From assembly GCA_037721555.1 (NCBI GenBank), contig JBBJOI010000012.1, forward strand, positions 20,564-84,563: a stretch of DNA of 64,000 nt. The letters are read 5' to 3'. Shown here in pieces: positions 1 to 9,381 of this stretch (position 1 is its first letter; every line of letters begins with the position of its first letter). A program made the translations under genes and the position numbers. The notes under the pieces are model-generated. The model was not told where the DNA came from. It saw only the letters and a list, made by a program, of their open reading frames with translations, and did not search any database. The stretch is from Gaiellasilicea sp037721555. Lineage in GTDB: Bacteria > Actinomycetota > Thermoleophilia > Gaiellales > Gaiellaceae.

Positions 1-1
1 C

Positions 2-748
2 CGTGATGCCGGCCTCGAGCTCGTCGTGATCGACGGCGAGGTTCCCGAGGGAATTCGGGTTCACCTCAAGCTCGATACGGGGATGGGGCGCTGGGGCCTG
101 TCCGAGCTGACGGCGCCGGGGCGCGAGGTCGTCGGACTGATGAGCCACCTGGCCTCGGCCGATTGCGATCCGACGTTCACGACGCACCAGATCGACCGCT
201 TCGCGCAGGCCACCGAGCCCTTCTCTCAGCTCACGCGCCATCTGGCGAACAGCGCCGGTGCGCTCCGCTTTCCCATGTCGCGCTTCGATGCAGCCCGCTG
301 CGGGATCGCGCTCTACGGGCTGTCGCCATTCGGCGGGGATCCTGCTGCTGACGGCCTCGAGCCGGCGCTGCGTTGGCGGTCGCAGCTCGCGCAGGTGAAG
401 CGTCTCGAGCCCGGCGAGTCGACCGGGTACGGGCGCCGCTACGTCGCGCGGCGGCCGACCTGGATCGGAATCGTCCCGGTCGGCTATGCGGATGGCTTCC
501 GCCGCGACCTCACGGGCACCACGGTGCACGTCGGCGGGCAGGCGGGGCGGGTGGTCGGCACGGTCTCGATGGACGCCTTCGCCGTCGAGCTCGAGAGCCG
601 GCTGCCGGTGGGAACGCCCGTGACGTTGCTCGGGCCCGGGGTCCTCGCCGAGGCTCATGCGCGTGTCGCGGGCACGATCTCCTACGAGCTCGTGACCGGC
701 ATCAATCGTTCGGCAGCGCGCACGCGGCGCACCTTCCGCGATGCTTGA
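2..748 (+). CDS. alr: Alanine racemase, C-terminal part (cut by window edge)
   Basis: PLP-dependent enzyme interconverting L- and D-alanine for peptidoglycan. The frame is open from base 2, so the N-terminal PLP-lysine region lies outside the window. What remains contains the barrel segment with HLKLDTGMGRWG near its start, then the second-domain motifs: an STGYGRRY segment, an IGIVPVGYADGF segment carrying the usual catalytic Tyr region, and VSMDAFAVEL near the end. The gene ends 8 bases inside the next one, so the two are probably cotranscribed. Family assignment is firm; only the 5' part is missing. Confidence 0.93.
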   Translation, partial: RDAGLELVVIDGEVPEGIRVHLKLDTGMGRWGLSELTAPGREVVGLMSHLASADCDPTFTTHQIDRFAQATEPFSQLTRHLANSAGALRFPMSRFDAARCGIALYGLSPFGGDPAADGLEPALRWRSQLAQVKRLEPGESTGYGRRYVARRPTWIGIVPVGYADGFRRDLTGTTVHVGGQAGRVVGTVSMDAFAVELESRLPVGTPVTLLGPGVLAEAHARVAGTISYELVTGINRSAARTRRTFRDA

Positions 749-1769
749 GGTTCTGGACCTTGCACGCCAGATCCTCGCGGACGAGGAGGCGTGGATCGTG
801 GGCGGTGCCGTGCGGGACGAGCTGCTCGGTCGGCCCGTTCTCGACGTGGACATAGCTTGCGCCGAGCCCCAACGAGCCGCGCGTGCCCATGCGCGCCGCT
901 CAGGCGGGGCTCCGTTCCCGCTTTCCGAGCGGCACGGCGCCTGGCGCGTCACCTGTCAGGACGGGCGTACCTTGGACTTCACGCCGCTTCGTGGCAGCAT
1001 TGACGCCGATCTCGCGACCCGCGACTTCGGACTCAACGCTATCGCCGTGCCGCTCGCCGGTGGCGAGCCGCACGACCCGTATGGCGGACGCGACGACCTG
1101 GAGCAGCGCGCGATCCGTGCCGTCGGGGACGGGATCTTTGCCGACGACCCGCTGCGGCTTCTCCGGGCGGTTCGGCTCGAGCGCGAGCTGGGCTTTCGCC
1201 TTGATGCTCGAACGGAAGCCCTGCTGCGGGAGTCGGCCGCGCGTGTCGGAGATCCTGCCGGCGAGCGCATCCTCGGCGAGCTCGTGCGCCTCGACGTCGG
1301 CGGCTTGCGCCGTCTCTGCGAGCTCGGCCTGCTCGCGCCGCTCGGGGGATCGCTCGGGGGACCGCTCGACGCGATCGACGACCCCGGCTTTCGCCTCGTT
1401 GTCGTTCTCGGAGAGCGACTGGAGTGGCTGCCGATCTCGAACCAGTTGCGCCGATATGCGCGCACGCTCCTGCGTGCGGAACCGCCGCGGGACACCTCGC
1501 GGCGCGCCGTGCACCGCTTCCGGCGAGAGACCGAGCCGTGGGCGCTCGATGCTCTCGCCTTTCTCGGCTTCTCGCGCCTCGAGGAGGCGGTCGAGGCCGC
1601 GCGGGCGCGCGACCCGACCGCGCCGCTCGTCCGTGGCGACGAGCTCGGCCTGCCGCCGGGACCCCAGATCGGCCGCGCGCTCGAGGCGATTGCCGAGGAG
1701 CGGGCGGCGGGCACGCTCTCGACCAAGGAGGAGGCGCTCGAGCTTGCGAGGCGGCTCGGCCTCGCTTGA
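741..1769 (+). CDS. CCA tRNA nucleotidyltransferase / poly(A) polymerase family protein
   Basis: 342-aa class II nucleotidyltransferase. The N-terminal head shows the nucleotide-binding GGAVRD at about residues 21-26 and a DVD metal-binding pair at 35-37, followed by the family's RDFGLNA and DPLRLLRAVR segments. The C-terminal half is the helical neck/body. These enzymes add or repair the 3' CCA of tRNA, although some clades add only A, CC or poly(A), and the sequence alone does not separate these. No HD phosphohydrolase domain is seen after the head. The start overlaps the alr stop. Confidence 0.87.
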   Translation: MLEVLDLARQILADEEAWIVGGAVRDELLGRPVLDVDIACAEPQRAARAHARRSGGAPFPLSERHGAWRVTCQDGRTLDFTPLRGSIDADLATRDFGLNAIAVPLAGGEPHDPYGGRDDLEQRAIRAVGDGIFADDPLRLLRAVRLERELGFRLDARTEALLRESAARVGDPAGERILGELVRLDVGGLRRLCELGLLAPLGGSLGGPLDAIDDPGFRLVVVLGERLEWLPISNQLRRYARTLLRAEPPRDTSRRAVHRFRRETEPWALDALAFLGFSRLEEAVEAARARDPTAPLVRGDELGLPPGPQIGRALEAIAEERAAGTLSTKEEALELARRLGLA

Positions 1770-1773
1770 CGTT

Positions 1774-1790
1774 ATACCCTTAGGGGGTAT
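1774..1790. promoter_or_regulatory. CsoR-like copper operator candidate
   Basis: Inverted repeat with arms ATACCC (1774-1779) and GGGTAT (1785-1790) around a short centre, just 5' of a copper-chaperone/Cu-ATPase relic. CsoR-family repressors bind G/C-tract palindromes of this kind (TACCCC...GGGGTA). It overlaps no coding sequence and starts 5 nt after the preceding stop. Assignment rests on sequence resemblance plus context. Confidence 0.55.
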
Positions 1791-1821
1791 GATGGGACCT
1801 GGATGGAGCACACGTACATCA

Positions 1822-2145
1822 GTGCCCGGCATGAGCTGCGGCCACTGCAAGGCGGCCGTCGAGAGGGGCTCTAGGGAGTCACCGGGGTCGAGTTTCGTCG
1901 CTGTTGACCTCGACACGAAGCGGGTGTGCGCGGTCTGCGCCGGCCGGATCGAGCGCCGGCTGAACAAGCTCAGCGGCGTCGAGGCATCGGTGAACGACGC
2001 CACGGAACGGGCGAGGGTCTCGTTCGATCCGGCCAAGGCCGATCCCGCGGCCCTCGTTGCCGCACTCGAGCGATCGGCTATTCGGCGGCGCTGCCGCGCG
2101 CCACGGCTAGCGCGAGCGAACGCGCGGCGCTAGTGGCCGCTCCAG
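1822..2145 (+). pseudogene. Decayed CopZ-like chaperone / CopA N-terminus
   Basis: Two heavy-metal-associated (HMA) domains can be traced but not in one frame. The first begins VPGMSCGHCKAAVE (frame from 1822) with the CxxC copper site. Its middle GVTGVE motif falls in another frame, and VAVDLDTKRV returns to the first. The second has CAVCAGRIERRLNKLSGVEAS, typical of the first HMA domain of Cu(I) P-type ATPases, and its end IGYSAALP is in yet another frame. The ATPase membrane body is absent. The picture is a chaperone fused by deletion to the start of copA, then frameshifted. Assembly error could explain single indels but not the missing body. Confidence 0.7.
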
Positions 2146-2190
2146 GATCGGCTCGCTTGGAGGGCTGGAAGCCAGGCAGCCGGCCGCGCG

Positions 2191-2937
2191 CTAGCGGCGG
2201 TAGCCGGAGCGCGCGACCAGGCGCGCCACGAGACCAGGAGCGAGGGCTTGCGCAAGGGCGAAGCCGCGGTACCAGCTAGGGACAAACGCCTCGCGGGTTC
2301 CCTCTTCAACCGTGCGCAGGATCCTGGCCGCCACCTCGTCGGGGCCGATCACCATCCGCCGGAAGAAGGCGCTGGCGAGCACCGACCGCTGCGGAAAACC
2401 CTCGGTTTCGACGAAGCCAGGCAGCACCGTGTGCACCTTGATCCCGCGAGGCGCCAGGAGGGCGGTGAGCGAACGTGAGAATGCGAGCTGCGCATGCTTC
2501 GACGCCGCATACGGTCCCGCGGGCGCGAACGCAACCGTTCCCGCGACGGAGACGACGCTGACGACGTGTGAGCCTCGTCCGAGACCACGTTCGAACGCAC
2601 GAGCGCACCACACCGCGCCGAGGTAGTTCGTCCTCAGGACCGCCTCGATTCGCTCCGGCTCCAGGCTGAAGAAGTCGCCGCGCCCGGGGATGCCGGCGTT
2701 CAGGACGAGCAGGCCGATCCGTGGGTGCCGCTCGAGCAGGCGGCCTGAGACCTCGTCGACCTGCGCGCGGTCGGCGACATCGCAGAGCTCGTACTCGCCG
2801 CCGAGCTCGAGCGCCAGCGGCTCGAGCCGCTCCCGCCGCCTGGCGAGCAGGATGCAGTGCCAACCGTCCCGAGCCAACGCTCTCGCCGTCGCTTCCCCGA
2901 TGCCGCTGGATGCTCCGGTGACGACCGCGACGCGCAC
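2191..2937 (-). CDS. SDR-family oxidoreductase
   Basis: 248-aa short-chain dehydrogenase/reductase, cytosolic, using NAD(P)H on an unknown substrate. The N-terminus has the Rossmann motif TGASSGIG, then NAG in LVLNAGIPG, a catalytic Ser region VVSVVSVAG, and the YAASKHA active-site Tyr/Lys. The GTG at 2937 is chosen because it puts the Rossmann strand at the N-terminus; the longer reading frame runs into the upstream protease gene. It lies 14 nt after the protease stop on the same strand, so the two are likely cotranscribed. Confidence 0.85.
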   Translation of the reverse strand: MRVAVVTGASSGIGEATARALARDGWHCILLARRRERLEPLALELGGEYELCDVADRAQVDEVSGRLLERHPRIGLLVLNAGIPGRGDFFSLEPERIEAVLRTNYLGAVWCARAFERGLGRGSHVVSVVSVAGTVAFAPAGPYAASKHAQLAFSRSLTALLAPRGIKVHTVLPGFVETEGFPQRSVLASAFFRRMVIGPDEVAARILRTVEEGTREAFVPSWYRGFALAQALAPGLVARLVARSGYRR

Positions 2938-2951
2938 CCGGCTCGAGACGC

Positions 2952-5900
2952 TTACTTGCAGACGCGAACGGCGCGCTGGGCTTCGGCCTTGCGCCCCTTG
3001 GCGTCGGTGACGACCGCCCGGAGCATGTGCCTGCCCTTCCGCGCCTGGCCATTCCTCCAGATCGTCCCGAAGAGACCTCCGCTGCGGCGTTTGATCGTTG
3101 CGACGCTTCGCCCGCCGTCGAGGAAGCGCACAGATCGGATCGCGGTGGTCGACGCTGCGGCAACGACGAGCTGGGCGCGCGCGGGAACGCACTGGCGGAT
3201 CTCCGGGCTGAGCCACGTGACGGTCGGGCCGTTGACGACGCGAACCGACCCCGCAGCGAAAGCCGTGTTCGGCAGCAGTTCGTCGCCGACCGAGTCCACG
3301 TTCTTCGCCTCCTGGAAGTCAGCGGCCGACGCGGTCACCTGACGCTTGCCCGCTTTCAGCGCCGGGGCGCGACCGGCCAAGGGGAAGAGCGCGATCCCGG
3401 ATGCCGGGTCATAGGCGGCAGCACCGACGAGCGCCTGCCCGTAGCCGATCACGAGCGAGTACGGGTCGACACCGGCACCCGCGTCGACGACGCGGAGTGC
3501 GAGCAACGGCCGACCTGCCGACACACGGCTCGTGATCAGGCCGAGCGACGGCGGCTCGACGTCGTTGACCCACGACCGAAGCACGTACGAGCCGGCGAGT
3601 GAGCGGCCAGTGAACGGGTTGACGCCCGAGTCGACCGATACGTAGTAGCTCTTCGTGCGCGGGAAGACGGAGGCGGCGGCGCCGATGTCCAGCGGGTAGT
3701 CGATCGTCAGGTTGTTGACGTTGACCGGCGTCCCTGCGTATCCCTGGACGTCGTTCTCGTCCGGCGAACCCAGCACCCAGGGATGAATCAGCGAGCCGGG
3801 GGACGAGACAACGACGGCCGCGCCGAGGTTGACGACGAGATCGTCGATGCGGATGCGGTAGAGCTTTTCCGCGCCCACCTCGTTGACCGGGGGGCCTGTG
3901 TAACTCGGTGCGGGGCCGAAAGCGGCGGCGGGATAGCGGTAGGTCTTCGCCCGGGAAAGGCCTTTTCGTGTGTCGCCGCTCTGAAGGAAGCGGAGCGGGA
4001 GCACCGGTGCGCGGGCGAGGCCCGGCCTCGTCACGAGCAGCGCATACGGCACCTTCCGCACGATGTCGCCGCGGCGCAGCTGCAGAAAGCCGTACGCCTC
4101 GCCCACTGCGGCGTCGCCCGCCGCGCGGACCGTCACGGGAACACGCACTTCGCCGCCCGGAGTGATCGTGATCGTTCCGGGAACCTCGATCGCCACCCCG
4201 CGCGGGTTGGCCTGTGGCCGCACCTCGGCCGTCCACGTGCCGGCGCCGTCACCCGCGTCGAAGAGGCCGAGGAGGAGCGAGCTCGAGATGCCGCCACGCG
4301 TGACGTTGAGATCGCCGTAGGAGAGCGAGACGGGATCGGTGAAGATCTTCGGGTCGTTGGCGGCGACCACGTCGGCGACGCCCGAGCCCGAGAGGAGCAC
4401 GGGCGCCTCGACCGTGCGGGCGGTGTCTTCCCAGGCGGTGCCCGCGGTCGCCACCAGTGCAGACTTGACCTGATGTGGCGACCAGTTCGGGTGCCGCTGG
4501 AGCAGGAGCGCCGCAGCTCCCGCGATGTGCGGAGCGGCCATGCTCGTCCCGTCGAAGACCGCGAAAGGTCCGCCTGCGGACGGCAGAGTCGCCGAGAGGA
4601 TCTGGCCGCCCGGCGCGCCCACGTCCGGCTTCAACCGGTGCCCGAACGCGGTGAGGCCGCCCGACGAGAAGCTCGTGACGACGTTACTGCGACCGGTGGC
4701 GAGGTCGAGCGGCTTGTTGCCGATCCGGATCGGCGCGCGGCCGCCGCGCGATGCCAGGTAGCCGCGGAGGTGGACACCGTCGAGGTCGGCGATCATCCCA
4801 CCCGGCACCGGTAGGTCGATCGGGATACCGTTTGCCTCCCCCGGGCGGTTGTCGACGACCACGATCCCGACTCCACCGGCGGCCTGGACGCGAGTTGCCT
4901 TGAGCGCGAACGTGCAGTCACCGCGCAGGACGAGTGCGATTGCACCGCGCAGCGAGCCCGCCGGCAGCGGCGTCCGGCCGCCGTCGATGTTTCCGGGCGG
5001 GCCGCAGAGCTTGCGCGGGACGGGCGAACCGTCCACCCCCACGATCGTGCCAATGTCGACGAGTTGGAAGTCACGGGTCGCCCAGGACTTCGGAGCCTCC
5101 CCGACGAAGGGAACGCGCCGGAGACTTGCAGGTGCGTCGGCGGCGACCAGGCGCAATGAAGGCGAGAAGACCTGGGAGTTCGAGAGGGCGGCGACGGAGA
5201 TCGCCTCGGGTGCGGCGCCCGGCGAGCCGGCCGAGCCGAGCCCGTACTGGTCGCGGTCGTTGCCCGCCGAGATGACAGGTACGACCCCCGAGGCGGCGAC
5301 GTTCCGCACGGCCTCGACGAGCGCGTCGGTCTGCGGGTCGGTCTGGGGGCCGCCGCCCGAGAAGTTGATCACGTCCATCCCGTCGAGGACTGCCGACTCG
5401 AACGCGGCGATGATCTCGGCGGTGTTGCCCACGTGGCCGATCGGCGTCGGCACGTTGAAGACGCGGTAGTTGCCGACCTGCGCCCGCGGAGCCACTCCGT
5501 GGAGGCCGACGGTTCGTGGATGGTCGCGCCCGGCGGGCGCGATCGTGGCTGCGTTGCCGGCGGCGATCCCCGCGACGTGCGTGCCGTGGAAGGACACCTC
5601 GGGATCGACGGCGAGCCGGGTGCGGTCGTCGGCACCGGCGCCCACGAACGACCGCGCGACGATGACCTTCGGCGTCGTCCACTTCGTCCCGCCCTTGGGG
5701 AACCCGGGTGGGTACGAGAACCCGGCGGGTGAGAAGAACCGGTTGCGGGAGTCGATCCCGTCGTCGACGACCGCGATCTTGATCCCCTCCCCGGTGCCGC
5801 CGCCGGCAGCTGCGATCGCGTCCGCGCCGATCAAGCCGGGGCTGCGGTTCAGCGAGAGCGAGTAGCGGAGGTTCGGATAGACCTTGTGCGCGAACGAGAG

Positions 5901-6338
5901 CCGCGCCGCCGCGGGAAGCTTCTTCACCGGGAGCTCGACCGCCATGCCGTTCAGGAGCACGGCGTAGTTGCGGTGCACCTTCGCCGTCGGGATCGCACGC
6001 CTCAGCGTCGCCGCAGCACGCTGCTGAGCGCGGAGCAGCGTCGCGATGTACGTGCGCGACGAGGTACTCGACACGTTCAGCCGGCGCACCGCTCCGCTGC
6101 TCGAGAGCGCGCGCCCGTAGACCGCGAGCGGCGGCTGCTCGAGGGTGACGATCACGGTCGTCCGGCCCTTGCGATGGCTGGAGGGGACGACGATCTTTCC
6201 CGCCCTGACGCGGGGGACCTCGACCTCGCCCCGTTGGCGGTCGATGGGCTGGAACGCCGCGGAGGCGGAACCACCAGAGAGAAGTGCGCCCGATAGGAGC
6301 GCAGCGCCGAGCGCGAAAGGTGCCATCGAACGGCGCAA
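2952..6338 (-). CDS. Secreted subtilisin-like serine protease (S8) with PA domain
   Basis: 1128-aa exported protease. A signal peptide covers about residues 1-28 (ending SASA-A) and an I9-type propeptide about 50-170. The S8 domain carries Asp192 (VVDDG), His251 (HGTHVAG) and Ser599 (GTSMAAPH). A protease-associated (PA) insert lies at about 400-520 with an LRGDCTFALKA motif. After the catalytic domain come beta-rich C-terminal regions, probably Fn3-like (fnIII-5 type), ending in a basic tail. This layout is typical of cell-envelope or extracellular subtilases. Divergent from fabI; the SDR gene follows. Substrate unknown. Confidence 0.93.
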   Translation of the reverse strand: MRRSMAPFALGAALLSGALLSGGSASAAFQPIDRQRGEVEVPRVRAGKIVVPSSHRKGRTTVIVTLEQPPLAVYGRALSSSGAVRRLNVSSTSSRTYIATLLRAQQRAAATLRRAIPTAKVHRNYAVLLNGMAVELPVKKLPAAARLSFAHKVYPNLRYSLSLNRSPGLIGADAIAAAGGGTGEGIKIAVVDDGIDSRNRFFSPAGFSYPPGFPKGGTKWTTPKVIVARSFVGAGADDRTRLAVDPEVSFHGTHVAGIAAGNAATIAPAGRDHPRTVGLHGVAPRAQVGNYRVFNVPTPIGHVGNTAEIIAAFESAVLDGMDVINFSGGGPQTDPQTDALVEAVRNVAASGVVPVISAGNDRDQYGLGSAGSPGAAPEAISVAALSNSQVFSPSLRLVAADAPASLRRVPFVGEAPKSWATRDFQLVDIGTIVGVDGSPVPRKLCGPPGNIDGGRTPLPAGSLRGAIALVLRGDCTFALKATRVQAAGGVGIVVVDNRPGEANGIPIDLPVPGGMIADLDGVHLRGYLASRGGRAPIRIGNKPLDLATGRSNVVTSFSSGGLTAFGHRLKPDVGAPGGQILSATLPSAGGPFAVFDGTSMAAPHIAGAAALLLQRHPNWSPHQVKSALVATAGTAWEDTARTVEAPVLLSGSGVADVVAANDPKIFTDPVSLSYGDLNVTRGGISSSLLLGLFDAGDGAGTWTAEVRPQANPRGVAIEVPGTITITPGGEVRVPVTVRAAGDAAVGEAYGFLQLRRGDIVRKVPYALLVTRPGLARAPVLPLRFLQSGDTRKGLSRAKTYRYPAAAFGPAPSYTGPPVNEVGAEKLYRIRIDDLVVNLGAAVVVSSPGSLIHPWVLGSPDENDVQGYAGTPVNVNNLTIDYPLDIGAAASVFPRTKSYYVSVDSGVNPFTGRSLAGSYVLRSWVNDVEPPSLGLITSRVSAGRPLLALRVVDAGAGVDPYSLVIGYGQALVGAAAYDPASGIALFPLAGRAPALKAGKRQVTASAADFQEAKNVDSVGDELLPNTAFAAGSVRVVNGPTVTWLSPEIRQCVPARAQLVVAAASTTAIRSVRFLDGGRSVATIKRRSGGLFGTIWRNGQARKGRHMLRAVVTDAKGRKAEAQRAVRVCK

Positions 6339-6469
6339 GACGATCAGGGTAGCCCAAGACCAGGACGTCCGCCGCCTGCGCGCCGGCCGGCCGCCTCCCG
6401 GGGCGGCACGCAGCGTGCTGTCTGCTGAGCCACGCGGCGTGCCAGGAACGGGCGGAATAGACTCGCGCG

Positions 6470-7246
6470 ATGTCCCGCTTCGACGGCAAGCGAGCGCTCG
6501 TCCTGGGTGTCGCGAACAAACGCTCGATTGCGTGGGCGATCGCCCACAGGCTGGCGGATGAGGGCGCCGAGCTCGCGTTCACCTTTCAGGGCGAGCGCAT
6601 CGAGGGAAACGTGCGGCAGCTCGCGGGATCGGTGTCCTCGCCGCTCGTCACGTTGTGCGACGTGCGCTCCGACGAGGACATCGAGCGCGTCTTCCGGGAG
6701 GTCGCCGAGCTCTGGCCCGAGGGCTTCGACGTGCTCATCCACTCCGTCGCCTTCGCGGCCGCCGAGGATCTGGAGGGTCGTTTCACGGACACGCCGCGCG
6801 ACCGGTTCTGGCTGGCCGTCGACATCAGCGCCTACTCGCTCGTGGCGACGGCGCGGGCGGCCGAGCCGCTGATGGAGCGCCGCGGTGGCGGCGCGATCGT
6901 GACGATGACGTACCTCGGCGGCGAGCGTGCCGTTCCGCACTACAACGTGATGGGGGTGGCGAAGGCGACGCTCGATGCCTCCGTCAAGTACCTGGCCTGG
7001 GATCTCGGCGCCAAGTCGATCCGGGTCAATGCAGTCTCCGCGGGCCCTGTTCGAACGCTGGCGGCGCGCTCGATCTCGGGCTTCACCGAGATGGAGCGAG
7101 TGTTCGAGGAGCGTGCTCCGATGAGGCGGCACATCGACGCCGACGACGTCGCCGCGGGCGCCGCCTACCTGCTCTCAGACGACGCCAAGAACGTGACGGG
7201 GACAACGCTCTACGTCGACTCTGGGTATCACTCGATGGGTATGTAA
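6470..7246 (+). CDS. fabI: Enoyl-[acyl-carrier-protein] reductase (NADH), FabI
   Basis: 258-aa divergent SDR enzyme reducing trans-2-enoyl-ACP in type II fatty acid synthesis. Visible features: the FabI form of the cofactor motif (VLGVANKRSIAWAIA, residues 11-25), the catalytic set Tyr148, Tyr158 and Lys165 in a Y-x6-K arrangement, the substrate-loop region AGPVRTLAA, and the terminal TGTTLYVDSGYHSMGM that is characteristic of FabI. Full length. The 131-bp gap to the upstream protease gene holds the divergent promoters. Confidence 0.95.
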   Translation: MSRFDGKRALVLGVANKRSIAWAIAHRLADEGAELAFTFQGERIEGNVRQLAGSVSSPLVTLCDVRSDEDIERVFREVAELWPEGFDVLIHSVAFAAAEDLEGRFTDTPRDRFWLAVDISAYSLVATARAAEPLMERRGGGAIVTMTYLGGERAVPHYNVMGVAKATLDASVKYLAWDLGAKSIRVNAVSAGPVRTLAARSISGFTEMERVFEERAPMRRHIDADDVAAGAAYLLSDDAKNVTGTTLYVDSGYHSMGM

Positions 7247-7286
7247 CGCGGCCGGCACGCTGCCGTACACTCGGCGTGGTGAACGA

Positions 7287-7781
7287 GTGGTGAACGTCGA
7301 CGCGGCACAAGATCAACTCGAGGAAGAGCAGGCCGCCGAGGACAAGAAGGAGCAGCTCGAGCGCGAGCACTCTGAGCTGCTCGAGGAGCTGCGCTCCCTG
7401 ATCCCCGGCGCGGAGGTGCTGTTCGGTTTCCTGCTCGCGATCCGCTTCACTGGGCAGTTCGCAGACCTCACCGACACGCAGCGCTACGTCTACTACGGAA
7501 CGCTCCTCAGCACCGCGGTTGCGCTCGTGATGCTGCTTGCGCCTGCAGCGTTCCACCGCATCCGCTTTCGCGAGGGCGACAAGGAGGTGATGCTGCAGAA
7601 AGGGAATCGCGAGGCGATCGCAGGGACGGTCGCGATCGCGCTCGCGTTCACGGGCGTGCTGTTCCTCGTCACCGACCTCGTCTTCAGCGTCCCCGTCGCG
7701 GTCGTCGTTGCGGGCGCCTTCTTCGCGCTCACCGCCTGGCGGTGGTGGGTGATCGCGCTCATCCGCGAGGCAAAGGACTGA
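7287..7781 (+). CDS. DUF6328-like small membrane protein
   Basis: 164 aa with an acidic, coiled-coil-like N-terminus (residues 1-35, rich in E/Q/K), then about four membrane segments (near 45-60, 75-95, 115-135 and 140-158). The SLIPGAEVLFGFLLAIRFT segment after the coiled coil is characteristic of a widespread actinobacterial uncharacterised family. Starts at one of two tandem GTG codons (7287 or 7290). The last 23 bp overlap the convergent membrane-protein gene. Function unknown. Confidence 0.7.
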   Translation: MVNVDAAQDQLEEEQAAEDKKEQLEREHSELLEELRSLIPGAEVLFGFLLAIRFTGQFADLTDTQRYVYYGTLLSTAVALVMLLAPAAFHRIRFREGDKEVMLQKGNREAIAGTVAIALAFTGVLFLVTDLVFSVPVAVVVAGAFFALTAWRWWVIALIREAKD

Positions 7782-9381
7782 CCTGCTCGAGGCGGTGGAG
7801 CGTTAGCTCACCGTCACGCGCTGTCTCCACGTACCCGCGCGCGGTCAGCGCGTCGAGGACCCGGTCGAGGCAGCGGCTGCGGCCGTGATAGAGCCCGCGA
7901 TGGAGAAGCACCGTCCGGGGAAGCTCGGCGAGGCGGTCGCCGCACGTGAGCGGCTCCAAGGCCTGCAGCGCCTCGGCCGCCTCGGTCGGGGCTACCGTCG
8001 AGTAGCCGCTGTACCGGAGGCCCGGCGCCTGGGTCGCGTAGTAGCCGTAGACGCTCGCCTCCTGGCGGTCGGGCAGGAAGACTGGCAACTCGAGCAGCGG
8101 AACGTCGTCTGCCCGGGCGGCGTAGGCGCGGTTGGACGGATCCGCGGCAGTGGGACGGAAGAGCTCGACTCCCGCACGTAGGTCGAGCGCAACGAGCGTC
8201 AGTGCCGCGAGCGCCGCGGGTCGCGGCGCCCGGGCGAGCGCAGAGGCGACGAGGCCGGCAAGGCAGAGGCAGGCGATCGGCAGGAACCGCTCCGGCACCC
8301 GCGTCTCGCGCAGCCCGGGCAGGTTCCGCCACAACTCCTCGTAGAACGGCAGGTTGCCGCCGAGCGCGAGCAGCACCGGAACGAGTGCTCCGACCCCAAG
8401 CCCAACCGCCAGCCGCTGCTGTGCGTGCACCAGCACAGCGAGACCGGCGGCGGCCAGGAGCGGCGTCAACCAGCCCAGGAAGACGAAGCTTTCGATCCCG
8501 TGCCGGCCATCGCGAGCGACGAAGTCCGCCAGTTCTGCGGAGTAGCGCTCGACCTGTGCGAAGGAGCGCCCGCCCGCGCCGGTCGAGCCGCGGATCGAGA
8601 CCATGTATACGAGGAGGCCGGCGGCGATCGCGGGTGCGCCGAGCAGGAGCGCGCGGAGCCCCCCACGGCCCCGGAGTGCCGCGTACACGACGACGAACGG
8701 GATCGCGCCGAGCGCGAGGTGCACCTGCCCGGAGAGCGGGATCGATGCGAGAGCGGCAGCAGCGACGAGCGTCAGGCGCCGTTCGAGCGCCCAGAGCGCG
8801 AGCGGCAACAGCATCGAGACCGGTGCGAGCAGGTGACCCGCCGAGGCCTGCGCGGCGCGGTAGGGAGCGAGTGCGAACACGAGCCCGCCGACGAGCGCCG
8901 CCGGCCGCGGTAGGCCAAGCGACCCGAGCCAGAGGAACGTCAGCACCCCCGCTGCCGGATACGAGAGCAACAGGAAGGCATTCCAGCCGCCGACGAGGCC
9001 GAAGAGGCGCTCGAGCGGCCAGAAGGCGAGCCCGAACGGCCAGGCGGCGAAGTTGGCTCGAGGCTCGGCGGCGGGCCGGAAGCTGTACGGGTCGAGCCAC
9101 GGCGCGGCGCCGCGCTCAAGCTGGTGCCCGGGCAGCCAGAGCTGGTAAGCGGCTTGCAGGTGGTCCCCTGGCGCCGCCTCACCGTGTCCCGGCAGGCCCT
9201 CAGCCAGGAAGCTCTCGTCCGCGTGGTGCAGTGCCGGCCAGGTGGAGATCGCGCCTGCGCAGAGGTAGAGCGCGAAGGCGAGGAGGACGGGGCCTGTCGT
9301 TACAAGGCGCGTTCTTACAAAGCCCGGGCGGCCGTGAGCAGCGCGTCGAAGTCGGGCACCTCCGAGTCCGCGTACCGCCAC
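7759..9381 (-). CDS. Polytopic membrane protein, probable GT39/GT83-like glycosyltransferase
   Basis: About 540 aa with roughly 10-11 hydrophobic segments, an extracytoplasmic loop after the first one (WPALHHADES...GEAAPGDHLQAAYQLW) and a soluble C-terminal domain of about 140 aa. The layout resembles membrane C-type glycosyltransferases that use polyprenyl-linked sugars, but no diagnostic DxD or DE pair is decisive. The only ordinary start codon near the N-terminus is the GTG at 9379-9381, which makes it overlap the selenoprotein gene by 67 bp. Last gene of the ECF sigma operon. Substrate unknown. Confidence 0.55.
   Translation of the reverse strand: MAVRGLGGARLRRAAHGRPGFVRTRLVTTGPVLLAFALYLCAGAISTWPALHHADESFLAEGLPGHGEAAPGDHLQAAYQLWLPGHQLERGAAPWLDPYSFRPAAEPRANFAAWPFGLAFWPLERLFGLVGGWNAFLLLSYPAAGVLTFLWLGSLGLPRPAALVGGLVFALAPYRAAQASAGHLLAPVSMLLPLALWALERRLTLVAAAALASIPLSGQVHLALGAIPFVVVYAALRGRGGLRALLLGAPAIAAGLLVYMVSIRGSTGAGGRSFAQVERYSAELADFVARDGRHGIESFVFLGWLTPLLAAAGLAVLVHAQQRLAVGLGVGALVPVLLALGGNLPFYEELWRNLPGLRETRVPERFLPIACLCLAGLVASALARAPRPAALAALTLVALDLRAGVELFRPTAADPSNRAYAARADDVPLLELPVFLPDRQEASVYGYYATQAPGLRYSGYSTVAPTEAAEALQALEPLTCGDRLAELPRTVLLHRGLYHGRSRCLDRVLDALTARGYVETARDGELTLHRLEQVSPLPRG

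Noticed and set aside
883..2133. 416-codon frame ending in the HMA relic
   Set aside because: Its first 290 codons are an out-of-frame reading of the nucleotidyltransferase; only the last part has meaning and is annotated as a pseudogene.
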